The notes under the pieces: model-generated
The model's database searches: none
What the model was told of the DNA's origin: nothing
Seen by the model: the letters and a program-made list of their open reading frames with translations, nothing else
Made by a program: the position numbers and the translations under genes
NCBI GenBank assembly: GCA_965153355.1
Contig: OZ231126.1
Span: 55,490,001-55,554,000, forward strand
DNA from: Flaccisagitta enflata
Taxonomy: Eukaryota; Chaetognatha; Sagittoidea; Aphragmophora
DNA length: 64,000 nucleotides
Direction of reading: 5' to 3'
In this document: one piece after another, positions 21,166 to 39,928 of the stretch
Layout of the letters: every line of letters starts with the position of its first letter
Position numbering within the stretch: position 1 is the stretch's first letter

Positions 21166-21468
21166 GCTTCACATGGCAAAAGTTGGTTATCTCTTTTCAT
21201 CCTCTATTTACTTGATATGGAATGGCTAATATCAAGACCCTCACCATTTTTCTTTTATCAAAAATTGAGCTTTTTTGCATAATTTGCTAATTTGCATAAT
21301 GCAGTGGGATAAAACAATATACTGATATCTTTTTACTTATTTAACTTTTACTAATTTCCACTCTTTATAGAATTTTTAATCTGCCTTTTAGAAAATCTTT
21401 CATAGATTACATTCTAATATTCTAATCTATTCTTACAAACACTATAATTTTTTAAAACAAATAATTGG
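21166..21468. other. AT-rich spacer; no gene
   Basis: No signal found. Confidence 0.4.
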
Positions 21469-21660
21469 TTTTTAGTCGCGTGCTACGCGATTCTACACCC
21501 CGCTTTGTCCGTTGGTTGGTCGGTTGGTTGGTCACACTTTACTTGTTTTATGTTTTTTATTCTTTGGCTGTACTGCTCCTGCCCAAATGCTCTGGTGAGC
21601 TCAAATATAGCCCCTGCCCACCCGCACGCCACTGGGGTAGCCGTGAATCCGGACTTGAAT
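21469..21660 (-). mobile_element. Helentron-like element, AGTCGCGTGC subfamily
   Basis: TTTTTAGTCGCGTGCTACGCGATT stem-loop, ACACCCCGCTTTGTCCG, (GGTT)n, then CTGCTCCTGCCC, GCCCCTGCCCACCCGCACGCC and GTAGCCGTG. Confidence 0.65.
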
Positions 21661-21997
21661 AGTAACAAAACTACACATGATTTTGCTGATTTCTGGGATT
21701 TCTGTAGAAACTTTTAGGCCAAAGTAAAAACGGAAGATGAAGGAGTTCTTAAATAAGGAAAATGGCTTCATGATTTTTGCTCCTCCCCATTACCCTGAGT
21801 AGGGTGAAGGGATACTCCCAACTTTTGCTATTTGAAAAACACCCTAACGCCCTCTGTATGTCGCAAACGTCAGATAAGGTCATCAATGGGCCCATGAATC
21901 TAAATTCAGTTCTAAACAGGTCGCCCAAGGGCAATATGTGGTCAGCGATACCCGTTGCCCTGCTTTGCATGATTGTGAATTTGTGAGAGGGGTAGCA
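21661..21997. other. Flank of a GGGCAGCGGCC-family element; no gene
   Basis: Contains GTGGTCAGCGATACCCGTT near 21938, also present at 6196 next to another copy of the family. Confidence 0.4.
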
Positions 21998-22563
21998 GGA
22001 CAGCGGCTCCGAAGGGGACGAAGTCCTGTAGAACACAGGGGGACTTTTGTTCGTCCTGCCTGAAAATGTTGATGAGATGCTATAATCAGCTGATTGAAGG
22101 CCTTCAAGAGTATGAAGGCTTTTCCAAGGCTAACTTGAGGCTCAGGAGGCCAGGTTTGAGGCCATCAGGCGTGACAGGCCGGATTTGAGGCCTGACAGAC
22201 CAGATTTGAGGCCTGCGAGGCCATATTAGAAAGGCTGGATTTGAGGCTTGAGAGGCTAGATCTAAGACCTGAGAGGGCTAATTTGAGGCCTGATAGGGCT
22301 AATTTGAGGCCTGCAAGGCCAGGTGTGAGGCCAGACAGGCCAGGTGTGAGGCCTTCAAGGCCAGAGGAGGCCTGAGAGGCCAGATGAGGCCTGAGAGGCC
22401 GGATTTGAGAGGCTGGAATTGAGGCTTGAGAGGCCAGATTTGCGGCCTGAGAGGCCTGATGGGGGGGGGACGGACAAACAAACGGACGGACGAACGGACG
22501 GACGAACGAAAGTCCCCCCATGTTCTACAGGACTTTGTGCCCTTCGGGGCCGCTGCCCAAAAG
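21998..22563. mobile_element. GGGCAGCGGCC-family element, near-complete copy
   Basis: About 55-bp terminal inverted repeats. Left GGACAGCGGCTCCGAAGGGG then AGTCCTGTAGAACACAGG; right CCATGTTCTACAGGACTTTG then TTCGGGGCCGCTGCCC. The core is about 15 units of roughly 20 bp (AGGCCTGAGAGGCCAGATTT) plus a short (GGAC)n. No coding capacity. Confidence 0.75.
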
Positions 22564-22564
22564 C

Positions 22565-22669
22565 CATTCTTATTCGACCCAAATTTTCCGATTCCAGTTC
22601 AACCGCAACTACACGCGAAATACAAAGACGACAACATTCAACCAAATTGCTACGAACTTCTGCCGCCAA
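22565..22669 (+). CDS. Possible upstream exon of the Tg1/ChtBD2 secreted protein
   Basis: An open frame gives a protein-like peptide (PFLFDPNFPIPVQPQ, later NCYELLPP) and ends at A|GTAATC in phase 1. The exon at 25748 needs exactly this entry phase, and the donor hexamer GTAATC is the same as at 30512. The upstream side abuts the TIR of a mobile element, so the real acceptor is unclear or lost. Weak evidence, since one phase match in three is expected by chance. Confidence 0.25.
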
Positions 22670-22892
22670 GTAATCATCAAACATACACGTCTTAGATATG
22701 ATTTGGATGGGGCTGGGGATGAAAAGAATTCGATTTTGGAGACTTACATGAGAAAATACTTTATCTTTCCATCACAAAGACAACTGATTTTAAAATTTTC
22801 CAGAAAATGAATGATGGTGAAAGGATCATTCAAAATCTTTCAATGAAAGCTAAATCGATTAACAGTTTTAGATAAACTTATTAAGTCATTAA

Positions 22893-23504
22893 GACGGCGA
22901 GCATTTGATGTCAACAAAGTGTTTTGCCCCATTTTTTAAACTATAGTTCAATAATTATGATGCAACAATTATTTTGATAAGACAAATTGTCTCCAGAAAC
23001 ACTCTTTGTGTATGTCTTTGTCATATATTAACCGCAAAAGAACCTTTAAATCAGCAATTCACACAAGAAAAGCAAAGTAAATAAGGGTTTATAGTAAGAT
23101 TTTGCTTACATTTATTATCTCATTAGTGCTGTTAAAATTATAAGACTGACAAATGCAGAGAAATTTTGCATTTCTAAGAACATAGCCGCCTTCATAATCA
23201 ATTTTGGAAGGCGGCTATGTTCTTCATTTTTGTGTTTTTTCATTTTCTATGCAAAGTTATAATTTTAACAAGCCACCTATCAGTGAACAAATACTAAATT
23301 TTGAATATTTCTTAATGAATATATTTTGTTAATGATAGCTACACTTGCTCTTTTATCCTACTTAAATGCAAATTTAGCAATGAAATACTTATTATGATAT
23401 ACTTCAATGATTATTTTCATATCATTGTATATTTTCATTTCCATAAAATATTCTATTTTAACCCCTTTTGACACACTAAATCTTGCCGTCGGATGCTCGC
23501 CGTC
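22893..23504. mobile_element. 612-bp MITE with GACGGCGAGCAT ends
   Basis: TIRs GACGGCGAGCATTTGA and (reverse strand) GACGGCGAGCATCCGA. Flanked on both sides by TTAA (22889-22892, 23505-23508), which fits piggyBac-like TTAA or Tc1/mariner-like TA targets. The middle has a perfect-looking hairpin (AGAACATAGCCGCCTTC and its complement, about 23175-23226). Confidence 0.7.
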
Positions 23505-23508
23505 TTAA

Positions 23509-24035
23509 CACAGTGTTAAAGAAAGTTTTGAACAATAAAATGGTAAAATATCTAACTACACCAAGAAAGCATATAATCATCAGTGAACTACCGCTATCAC
23601 TAATTTGTGAATCTATTCATCAATTCAACTTTTTAATGAGAGAAAGGAATTCTGTGGCCGAGAGATCACAATGCTTACAATTCCTTTTGGTTGATAATTC
23701 TAAGATTGAGATTTAATTCTAAGCCAATGATTTGGAAAAAAGTTGAAGTTTCAAATATTCACCGATTTTTTTAGACCTGCGGGGGAAAACTGTTTTCCAA
23801 TATATTTTTGAGGCATTTTAGGAAGTTGATTTATTTTTTGAGTTAATTTGGACTACGCATGAAATTGATATATAAGAAAGAGCTGATTTTTCTCTTTCAA
23901 AAAGCGCCAACCAGAGATCTCAAGGATCATTGATTTTCTAGTTATGATTTTTTTTTCAATTTTTTTTTTATTTTTCCACATTCTTTCCAAAGATCAATAT
24001 TTTTCATTGATCCTTATTTTAGGCTCTCTGTAACA
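23509..24035. other. AT-rich spacer; no gene
   Basis: A 77-codon frame starting inside the MITE end continues to 23716, without domain features. Confidence 0.4.
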
Positions 24036-24243
24036 ACAAGGCCGGATACACCGCTACCCAAGTCGCGTGCGGGTGGGCAGGGGCCATATCTAAGGCCACT
24101 CCATCATTTGGGCAGGAAAAGTGAGGCCAAAGACCACAAAAAAAACAAAAAAAGTAAGGTGTGACGGACGGACCGACGGACCAACGGACCAATGGACAGA
24201 CAGACAAAGCGGGGTGTAGAGTCGCGTAGCACGCAACAAAAAA
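24036..24243 (+). mobile_element. Helentron-like element, AGTCGCGTGC subfamily
   Basis: CAAGGCCGGATACACCGC start, AGTCGCGTGCGGGTGGGCAG, (GGAC/CCGA)n, 3' GTAGAGTCGCGTAGCACGCAAC. Confidence 0.7.
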
Positions 24244-24423
24244 AGAAAAGTCAATCTGTAACGCAATATGTTAGTCAATAGGTTACAGTCAATATGTTAC
24301 GCATATTGGCTCTGACTTTTATGACAATAACTTTCAAGTCACTCACATTTTACTCTGCTTGCTGATGGTTTTCAATGAAACTCTCTGTCTCTGTGTCTGT
24401 CTTTCTATCCTTCTCTCTTTGTC

Positions 24424-24426
<3 letters not shown>

Positions 24427-24461
<35 letters not shown>
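24427..24461. repeat. (TC)n microsatellite within a pyrimidine-rich tract
   Basis: The surrounding 24380-24640 has two diverged copies of a roughly 100-bp TCTCTTT...GTCTGTCAATTTGTCAG unit. Confidence 0.85.
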
Positions 24462-24464
<3 letters not shown>

Positions 24465-24670
24465 TTCCATGTGGCTTTCTCTGCCAATTCTCTTTCTATC
24501 TGTCTGTCAATTTGTCAGTTTGTCAGTTTTATCTCTCTTTCTCTCTCCCTCTGTGGCTTTCTCCGCCAATTCTCTTTTTATCTGTCTGTCAATTTGTCAG
24601 TTTGTCTGTTTTTCTCTTTCTTTTTTTTTCCCTTTCTTTTACAAATGCATGCAATATGCACCTACTCCTA

Positions 24671-25268
24671 CAGTACAATGGGAGCAAAGACGACCTAGAC
24701 TGGAGGATAGATTTTAGGTATCTTAATTTTATTTGATACATACAAAAATTAGGATCTATGCTAATTAAAAGTTGCTTTATTGTTTGAATACATTAGCTTC
24801 TCTCATTCTCCAATTTGTGAATTGACATCATCAGGACTTCATTTTTCAATGCTTTAACTTAACCTATCAGATTGGGCTGAAATTTTTATATAATTTTGAA
24901 AAAAAAATCAGCTTAATTGGACTATTTTTACAGGTTTTACAGTTATTTTTCAAACAGAATAATAATGTAAATTGATATCTTGGCAAAACTTAAGTCAGGC
25001 ATAAAACCTGTAAAAATAGTTCGATTGAGCTGATTTTTTTTTCTAAATTATGTAGAATTTTCTGCCTATGATGAGCTAGGTTATAATATTGAAAAAATGA
25101 AGTCCTGATAAAGTCATGTCACAAGTTGAAGAATAAGAGAAGCAAATATATTCAAGCAATAAAGCAATATTTAATTAGCAAAAATCTCAAATGTTTTATA
25201 AATAAAATGAAATGAGGATACTTAAAATCTATCCTTTAGTCTAGGTCGTCTTTGCTCCCATCATACTG
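24671..25268. mobile_element. 598-bp Tc1/mariner-type long-inverted-repeat MITE (CAGTA..ATGGGAGC)
   Basis: Ends CAGTACAATGGGAGCAAAGA and its near-complement at 25250-25268, each bordered by TA. Arms exceed 200 bp: AGGTCGTC, CTTTATTG, ATTTTTACAGGTTTTA and others recur inverted. Parts of the same family are at 35303-35400 and 37235-37735. Confidence 0.75.
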
Positions 25269-25269
25269 T

Positions 25270-25648
<379 letters not shown>

Positions 25649-25747
25649 CGGCGTTTACGACTTTTTTTCATACGGTGATTAGTCGCCTTTATTGGTAAAG
25701 TATCGATTGTTATTTGATTATTCCTCTCTGCAATTGATGAAATTCAG

Positions 25748-31636
<5,889 letters not shown>

Positions 31637-31654
31637 TTGTCTAGTCACGATTAA

Positions 31655-32100
31655 GTAAACAAGGCCTAGTTCTATCAACCTATCCTGAGCTCTATCAGGC
31701 CTATGCCGAGCTCTATAAGACCTATCCCAAGCTCTATCAGACCTATCCCCAGCTCTATTAGACCTATACGACTTATCACCAGCTCTATCAGACCTATCTC
31801 CAGCTCTATCAGACCTAACCGTCGCTGATTATTTTAGTGGATGACACGACGAGTATCATCAATGATGAACGAAATGAGATTTCAATTGATATCAAACATT
31901 TTTAGTGATTTTTCATTCGAGCGTGACCGACGGACGGACAGAGCCTCTTATAGAGCTGCAGTGGCGCCCCGAAAAATCATCATATCATATTTCTGAATCA
32001 TTTCAAGTGATTTTTGCTTCATTTAGAGATTTTCAACTTCGACCAACCAACCGACCAACAGACAGAGCTAGTTATAGAGGTGCTATGGCGCACTTAAAAA
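31655..32100 (+). mobile_element. Degenerate Helentron-like element with AGCTCTATCAGACCTATC units
   Basis: ACAAGGCCTAGTT start, about eight units of AGCTCTATCAGACCTATCC, then two decayed ends of the type GACAGAGCCTCTTATAGAG and GACAGAGCTAGTTATAGAGG. Confidence 0.45.
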
Positions 32101-32104
32101 GGTG

Positions 32105-32763
32105 AATGCTATGAAATGACCTTCGCATAATATTCGATCATAAAAAAAACCCTGTATAACGATGGGAAAATCCTCATTTTCACAATGTGAATTTCGCCAT
32201 TCCCAAGTTTTATTTGGGCCTGGACCGACCAATTGTTGCTTTCCTTTTTTTTTCAATTATTTGAAAACTGAATTAGATGCGCTTTTTGGCTCTCCCGCGC
32301 GCCAAGATTGACATTTCTTCATGTAACGCTTTCCCTTTTCTGTATGATTTTATTCGTTGTATTCATAGATTATTACAAAATGCAAATATGTGTGTGAGGC
32401 TAGAGTGACTGCATTCGAAATGCCAACTTATTTATGTCGGAATGCCGGATTACGCATCGAGAGTCACACGAATAGGGTTGCTTTGTAGTGCAAGCGGATC
32501 TTTAGCTCCAAATACAGAAGAAAATGAATGTGGGGACACATGCATATATTGCAGCCTTTCAGCCTATCTACCCATCTTCCCCCTCTTCTCCCCCCCTCCT
32601 CGACCTCTCCCCCCTCTACCTCTCCCATTAACTCCGCCTCTCTCGTTCCTTTTCCGGGTCAAAGATCACAGAAAATGGGTCCAAATTATTCACCGTGGGC
32701 GCAATCTGCGTTACCTGACTTTGGCGCCCGCTTTTTCTCGCGGCAAAACAAAAGCGAAACCGC
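32105..32763. other. No gene supported
   Basis: A 111-codon frame at 32442-32777 runs into a mobile element and is Pro/Leu-biased; not accepted. Confidence 0.4.
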
Positions 32764-33107
<344 letters not shown>

Positions 33108-33473
33108 AAAAGAAACGAAGAAACCGCGTGGGGAGGTTAAGGGAAACCCGCTTCTTTAAACTACCAAGAAATCTTTTCTTCTAGCTGGTGGTCGAAGCAT
33201 TGGTGTAGTGCTGGTTGTGTGATGTGAGCCGGTGTGTAATGAGTGTCATGAGTAAACCTCGGAATCACCTTGGAATCAACGACAGCCCCAGTACCCGAAA
33301 CCCCAGTGACCTGGGGTCTGCTTTATTTCACCACTTTAACACGTCAGAGGCTGCAGTGCACCTTCCCTCAATATCGCATTCATTGATCAATTGATAAATT
33401 GATCTATTGACTGATTTTTTTATTCATTCATTCTTTCATTCATTGATTCATTCATTGATTCATTGATTTATTC
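33108..33473. other. No gene seen
   Basis: No signal until (GATT)n. Confidence 0.4.
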
Positions 33474-33474
33474 G

Positions 33475-33543
<69 letters not shown>
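33474..33543. repeat. (GATT)n with ATTCATT flanks
   Basis: About 17 units of TGAT/GATT, with diverged ATTCATTC on both sides (33420-33570). Confidence 0.95.
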
Positions 33544-33544
<1 letters not shown>

Positions 33545-33576
33545 CATTCTTTCCTTCATTCATTCACTTTGTAATA

Positions 33577-33740
33577 CAGTTGAACCCCGCACTAATGGAT
33601 TTCTCTAATAGATGTCGTCTTTTATAGGCAGAATTCTATTAAAGAAAGATAAAAAAAAACTGATTGGAGGGACAAAAAATTTGTGTTTGATTTAGGCGGA
33701 ATTCCGTTAGAAGCGGTAGCGTTAAAGCAGGGTGCAACTG
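33577..33740. mobile_element. Pogo/Tc1-mariner-type MITE, CAGTTGAACCCCGC family, decayed copy
   Basis: Left end CAGTTGAACCCCGCACTAA preceded by TA; right end GCAGGGTGCAACTG. A cleaner copy is at 47731. Confidence 0.55.
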
Positions 33741-33809
33741 CAGCTGTATCTCGAAGTAAGCCCAGTCATTAGAATCAGCAATGCACATTTAGGTCATGAT
33801 TCGTTTGTC

Positions 33810-34494
33810 TTTTCTCCCTTATCTTTTTTTTCATTAGTACATTCCCTAACTCATTTTCGCCTGTTCCTTCTGTCTTTCCACCTTGTTCTTTTTTTTCAAT
33901 TCACATATTCTCTACGTAACTCACTTTCGTCCCTCCCTGTCTTTTCTCCCTTTTCTTTTTTTATTTCATATATTCCCTTCTTGTCTTTCCTCCCTTTTCC
34001 TATTTCCTTTCCGAAAGCATATATTCCCTAACTCACTTAATCTCGTCCTTTCTTGTCCTTCCTCCCTTTTCTTTTTTTTCTTTCATATATTCCCTAACTC
34101 ACTCTCGTTCTTTCTTGTCTTTCCTCCCTTTTCTTTTTTCAATTCATATATTCCCTAACTCACTTACTCTCGTCCCTTCTTGTCTTTCCTCCTTTTCTTT
34201 TTTTCTTTCATATATTCCCTAACTCACTTACTCTCGTCCCTTCTTGTCTTCCCTCCCTTTTCTTTTTGGGCAGCGGCCCCTAACTTAGTTACTCTCATCC
34301 CTTCTTGCCATTCCTTCCTATTCTTTTTCCCTTTCATATATTCCCTCGCCGCGTCGTCATCTTTCTTTTCTTTTCGGCGCCCGCTTCGGTAATGGGACTC
34401 GCGTACCACAACTTTACTCCATTAGCATAAATTTTCCTTCTCTCCACTTTCCCTTCTTATGGGCCGAACATAATGCCTCATTCCTCTCTCTCCT

Positions 34495-34534
<40 letters not shown>

Positions 34535-34960
34535 AGGCCTAATCCAGCCTCTCTGGCCTCAAATCCAGCCTCTCAGGCCTCAAAACCAGCCACTGCCCTG
34601 CTCTCACTCCACTTCTTCAGCTAATCACTCCAAGCAGGGCATCGGGTACCGCTGACCATGTGCGATCCTTGGATGACTTGTTCCCTTTCATATATTCCCT
34701 AACTTACTTACTCTCATCCCTTCTTGCCATTCCTTCCTATTTTTTTTCCCTTTCATATATTCCCTAACTTACTTACTCTCATCCCTTCTTATCATTCCTT
34801 CCTTTTCTTTTTCCCTTTCATATATTCCCTCGCCGCGTCGTCATCTTTCTTTTCTTTTCGGCGCCCGCTTCGGTAATGGGACTCGCGTACCACAACTTTA
34901 CTCCATTAGCATAAATTTTCCTTCTCTCCACTTTCCCTTCTTATGGGCCAAACATAATGC
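33810..34960. repeat. Pyrimidine-rich minisatellite of about 65-bp units plus a 185-bp duplication
   Basis: TTTCATATATTCCCTAACTCACTTACTCTCGTCCCTTCTTGTC-type units repeat about ten times. The block with CGCCGCGTCGTCATCTTTCT (34345 and about 34829) to ATAATGCCTCATTCC is duplicated at a distance of about 480 bp. A GGGCAGCGGCCCC fragment (34268) and CTCAAATCCAGCCTCTCAGG units (34530-34600) of another family lie in between. Confidence 0.75.
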
Positions 34961-34964
34961 CTCA

Positions 34965-35079
<115 letters not shown>

Positions 35080-35302
35080 CTGCCAGTATTTTTTCGCCTC
35101 ACAACGTTTTAAAGGGAAAGAGAAAATTTTGAGAACCCATTTGGCCAAACTCGCACTCTTTCTCTTTGAGCTGAGTCGTTGTTCGCGGTTTAACTTTAAG
35201 ACATGAACGTGAATTTGAAGAAAGCGAGCGAATAAGTATACACTGCTTTCTCACAATTGAGATGGATGATGAATGGTTTGGTCGCTTATTTAGACAAGAC
35301 AT

Positions 35303-35400
35303 ACAGTACGATGGGAGCAATAACGACCTAGACTGGAGGGTAGATTTTTGATATGTTAATTTTATTTGTATTAGAAAATATTTGAGATCTAGGCTTATGT
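35303..35400. repeat. Left arm of a CAGTA..ATGGGAGC MITE
   Basis: CAGTACGATGGGAGCAATAACGACCTAGACTGGAGGG matches the arm at 24671; the rest is absent here. Confidence 0.6.
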
Positions 35401-35544
35401 AAGGAACCGTAGGAAATACTGTCTCGTACCGTTCAGAATCTTCTTCGGTTGGCGTTGTCACTTCCGGTCGCGTCATCGCCACTGCGCCAACTGCACATAC
35501 AAATCACTTCCGGTTGACTAAATAAGCGCCATCTCTGGATCTTA

Positions 35545-36866
35545 TTAGTCGCGTGCATGCGACTCTACAACACGCTTTCTCCGTCGGTCGGTCGGTTGGT
35601 TGGTCGGTTGGTCGGTCCGTCACACTTTACTTTTTTTATCACTTTTATTTCTTTAAGTTATTTTTAGTCATTTTAAGTTATTTCAAGTCATTCTAAGTCA
35701 TTTTAAGTCATTCTGAGTCATTCTAAGTCATTTTAAGTCATTTTAAGTCATTTGAAGTCGTTATAGTCATTTTAGTGAATTTAGTCCTATGCATAGCGGT
35801 GCCAGCGATCCGCCGGTGAGCGTGCGACATTTTCGTCTTTAGATTTTATATTAGCTGAGTGGCCGCTGGGCTCCGGACTTGTATGCCGGCCGGTTCAATG
35901 ATTACGTTGACAACATGATATTTCAATGATCCCTTCATGCATCTAGATCAGGAAAATTACCCGGAATATTGACCCCTAGCCATAGTTTTAGCCTTCTATT
36001 GCAATAACTGTGATTTTTCGAGTCTCAAATTAAAGCGCGTTCGGATGCCGCAATTTAAAAAATGGTGTAGTTTTTGTCACCATTTCCAGCGCAGCATACA
36101 TCACGTTTTTGGTCATATCTTTTAAACGGTTGGATGGATTTGCAAAATTCTTTTTGTTTTCATTTATTAACATAAAAACATGACTTCTGAAAAGGTCAGA
36201 AGAGATTTTTGTCCCTATGAAAAAAATCCGTGGGCCTTCCCACTTTGCATCATTTTATGTCATTCTAGGTCATTCTCAGTCATTTTTAGTCATTCTGAGT
36301 CATTTTAAGTCATTCTTTGTAATTTTGAGTCATTCAGTCATTTTTGTGATTTTATCAATATAGTCCTTTAAATCATTTTAAGTCATTTTAAGTCATTTTA
36401 AGTCATTTTAAGTCATTCTAAGTCATTCTAAGTCATTCTAAGTAATTCTAATTCATTTTAGGTCATTTTAAGTCATTCTTAGTCATTTTAAGTCATTTTA
36501 AGTCATTATTGACATTTTAGTCAATATAATCCTTTATATCATTTTAAATCATTTTAGGTCATTCTAAGTCGTTGTAAGTCATTCTAAGTCATTGTAAGTC
36601 ATTCTTAGTTGTTTTAAGTCAATCTAAGTCATTTTAAGTCATTCTAAGTCAATTTAATTTATTATTGTCAGTTTAAACAATATTGTCCTTTACATCATTT
36701 TAAGTCCTTCTAAGTCATTCTAAGTCATTCTACATCATTCCAAGTCATTTTAAGTCATTCTAAGTCCTTCTTAGTCAGTCTAAGGCGATTAAAAAGATAC
36801 AATTACGAGTCAGGTCAATTCATTTATTTTTGTCTTGCACGCGACTTATAGGTGTTGGCCTTGTTC
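35545..36866 (-). mobile_element. Long Helentron-like element with AAGTCATTYT minisatellite core
   Basis: Stem-loop AGTCGCGTGCATGCGACT, (GGTC/GGTT)n, then about 80 units of roughly 10 bp (TAAGTCATTT), interrupted at about 35785-36240 by unrelated sequence. It ends TTGCACGCGACTTATAGG and TGTTGGCCTTGTT. At 1.3 kb it is the longest copy in the window. Confidence 0.7.
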
Positions 36867-37234
36867 TCTAAGTACAAAGGGGTATTTAAACTATTAGAGA
36901 GGAAGGAAGGGAAGAGGAAGAGAAGGGGGGGGAAAGGAGGAAAAGGCTAATTAGAACTAACTCTAGCTAACTATTTGTATATACACTGCAACTAACTCAA
37001 CATCAATTCAATATTTGTCAATACAAAGGTCAATCCACTCACCACAGGTTCCACTGTATCTCTAAATGTGTCCGGGTTGCATTGCTTACATGAGGCATTG
37101 ACTAACTGGAATAAAGAAAAGCATCCAGAGAATCAAACATCAAGAAGCAAAATCATAGTATCATCAACAAAGGAGGAAAATGGAATAACGCAGTTACAAA
37201 TGACGCAAAAGGTACAACGATATTTCACAGCTTA
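36867..37234. other. No gene seen
   Basis: Short G/A-rich tract at 36898-36950; otherwise unremarkable. Confidence 0.4.
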
Positions 37235-37735
37235 TTAAAGGTTGCTTTATTGAGTGAAAATGTTTGTGTCTCTCAAACTTCAACTTGCAACTTGACCTTA
37301 TCAAGACTTCATTTTTCAAAGTTTTAACCTATCTCAATAGATTGGGTGGAAAATTTTATATAGTTTTGAACAAAAAAAATCAGCTCAATAGGTCTATTCT
37401 TACAGGTTTCATAGCCATTTTAAGTTTTGCCCAAAAATTAATTTTCATAAATTTTATTTATTGAAGATAGCCGTAAAATCTGTAAAAATGGTCAGATTTT
37501 TTTTTTTAAATTATATACAATCTTTCGCCCGATCAAATGAATTAGGTTAGAGCTTTGAAAAACAAAGTCTTGATGAGGTCAAGTCACACCTTGAAGTCTA
37601 AGAGACGCAAATGCATTCACTCAATAGAACAACCTTTAATTAGCCTAGATCTCAAATATTTCATGATACAAATGCAATTAAGATACCTAAAATCTATCCT
37701 CCAATCTTGGTCGTCATTGCTCCCATCCTACTGTA
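37235..37735. mobile_element. CAGTA..ATGGGAGC MITE, most of one copy
   Basis: Right end CTTGGTCGTCATTGCTCCCATCCTACTGTA and an internal pair of inverted TTTTTACAGGTTT-like arms, as in 24671-25268. The left terminus is missing. Confidence 0.6.
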
Positions 37736-37754
37736 TAGTGAAAGGAATAACTTT

Positions 37755-37868
37755 TGTTGCGTGCCATTCCACGTGGATCTATACCCCAGTTTGTCGGTCA
37801 ATCTATCGGTCTATCCTTCGATCCCCGTGTACTTTTTTGAGCTTTCATGAGGTTATTGGCCTTGCTGT
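37755..37868 (-). mobile_element. Decayed Helentron-like element
   Basis: GTTGCGTGCCATTCCACGTGG...ACCCCAGTTTGTCGG and a final TTATTGGCCTTG. Confidence 0.35.
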
Positions 37869-37954
37869 TCCGGAGTAATGTTTTCTATCCCTGCCTGTGC
37901 GGCACAGAGGCACAGGCTGTGCCCACCTGACGCGCGCGCGCGAGTGTGTGTGTG

Positions 37955-37965
37955 TGTATGTGGGT

Positions 37966-38000
<35 letters not shown>
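37955..38000. repeat. Short (GT)n and (TC)n
   Basis: GTGTGTGTGTATGTGGGTGTG followed by about 15 TC units. Confidence 0.85.
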
Positions 38001-38004
<4 letters not shown>

Positions 38005-38654
38005 AAACGCGCGGTTCTAATTGACGCCGACGGTGACCACAAATTGCCTAACAAAACGGGAAAAGGAAGCAAATCTGGCCGCAAGCGCCGCCGATGCCGC
38101 TTCTGCTGCCGCCGCTACCGCGGCCGCCGCCACTTGCCGCCACCGTCACTTGCTGCCGCCACCGCCGCCACCACCGCCACCACCACCGCGTCACCGCTCG
38201 TTACTACCATCGTCGGTTCTAATAAAGAGAAACGAAAAGATACATTTTCTGGTGAAGGCAACTGGCAAAAGGCAAATCGCCTAAGTAAGGCAAAATGTAG
38301 AAAGAACCGGCAATTGGGCAAGGGGAAATGCAAAGGCAAAAGGCTGAAAGAAAGCTTGGCAGCTGGCAAAAGCAATGGCCAAGGTTTGGATACTGATTTT
38401 TTCACACATTTCCAGCAGCATAGATTTTCCGCAAAAAGATCCCTCTTGGTACACCATGAAAAGCCTTGTAACGCAGCTATGAAACCTCTAATTCTGTGAA
38501 TTATAGGCAAGCCATATTGGTCATAAATCTTGACTGGCTTTCGATTATATGTATGTGTTTTTCAAATTTTCTATCTGAATCTTCGCACCATACATGACAT
38601 GAAAGACAACAAAAATGATTTGTTAGGACTCCAAGGCAAGAAACTCGAAATTCA
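38001..38654. other. GCC/CCG-rich stretch and unassigned sequence
   Basis: 38084-38200 is (GCC/CCA)n, giving Ala/Pro/Thr frames. Long frames on both strands (37897-38499, 38115-38510) cross it; neither shows a domain and I do not accept either. Confidence 0.45.
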
Positions 38655-38902
38655 GTCTCGTGCTACGCAACTGTATAAGCCAATTTTTAGTCTGTCCGTC
38701 GGTCCATCCATCGGTCCATCCATTGTTCCATCCATATGTCTGTCTGTCCATCTCTTTGTCTTTCCGTCCTTCACAAAGTTGTTTTAAAGGTATGATTTCA
38801 CATGGGGGAGTAGATGGCCGATTCAAAGGTCATTTTAAACATTTTAGTCTGTCTTTCAGTCTGTCTTACTTTGTTTGAAAATGCCGACGCACGCGACGTT
38901 GG
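38655..38902 (-). mobile_element. Helentron-like element, same subtype as 12877
   Basis: TCTCGTGCTACGCAACTGTATAAGCC, (GTCC/ATCC)n, CACAAAGTTGTTTTAAAGG, and a closing TGCCGACGCACGCGACG. Confidence 0.6.
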
Positions 38903-39265
38903 CCTACGTGACCTTGATCTTTTCCGATCGAAACCCGTCCTTGACTCTTCCGCATTTCCGACTTCCCTTCTTCACGCTTCTTTTCCTTCCCCTAAGACCC
39001 TTGTTTCCGATTGCAGCTTTCTGACGACCTTCTTTTTAACCTTCGTTCGTATTCCAAAATTCTTAACCACCTTTCCCATTCCTCTTCTCAATAGTGTTTT
39101 TTTTTTCTTTTTTTTCCAACGAGTTTCTTCTGTATTTGTGACTCGGCTTCTTTGCTCCTTAGAGGCATCCAATGGAAGACCCTGAGGCCTTTCATGGCTG
39201 ATTGGAGATAACTTTGAGAACGACGCCAAGAAATCGCTGGAGGAGAAGATGGTGAGGAAGAGCAG

Positions 39266-39308
39266 GTAAAGTACCGCGGACGGGTGAGCAGGGGCATACA
39301 ACCCCCCT

Positions 39309-39402
<94 letters not shown>

Positions 39403-39420
39403 TCGTCGCGGACAGGGGGG
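39266..39420. repeat. (CA)n, about 94 bp, within Helentron-like end fragments
   Basis: CGCGGACGGGTGAGCAGGGGC on the left and CGTCGCGGACAGGGG on the right of a pure (CA)n at 39307-39400. Confidence 0.7.
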
Positions 39421-39867
39421 CAGATACAACAATGCGCATGATCACGAATTTCAACTCGTACGTTATGGTGCCACGGACCCTCAGACGAATGGACCAAGGC
39501 TCATCCTGTTAGCATAAAATACTATATACTATAGAATAAGGTATTATCTAGAATACAATAAAGAATGTATTCTGTATAACAAGTAAACAGTATCTTTCAT
39601 CAACATACAATCAATTGCATAAGATTAGTTTCTTGGCTTGATATAAATTGTTTTTAAAAAGTGTTATCCAATATTATTCCTTTTTGGTGCTCCTATGAAT
39701 TGTAACATAGAGGTGAATTCTGATTAACAGTAGTATCTAAATATTGATACTTTTAATACTTTAAGAAAATCAATTATTTTTATCTTGATCAGAATTCGTG
39801 ATATACTGGAGGTTGAGCTTGGTTATAGCTAATGATGCATTTTTTCAAGTATGTCATGAGATTCAAG
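39421..39867. other. AT-rich spacer; no gene
   Basis: No signal. Confidence 0.4.
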
Positions 39868-39928
39868 ACTGACTGACTGACTGACTGACTGACTGACTGA
39901 CTGACTGACTGACTGACTGACTGACTGA
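39868..39928. repeat. (GACT)n tetranucleotide
   Basis: Fifteen units, bounded by unique AT-rich sequence. Confidence 0.97.

Noticed and set aside
37897-38510. 200-codon plus and 131-codon minus frames
   Set aside because: Cross (GT)n, (TC)n and (GCC)n; composition is repeat-derived.
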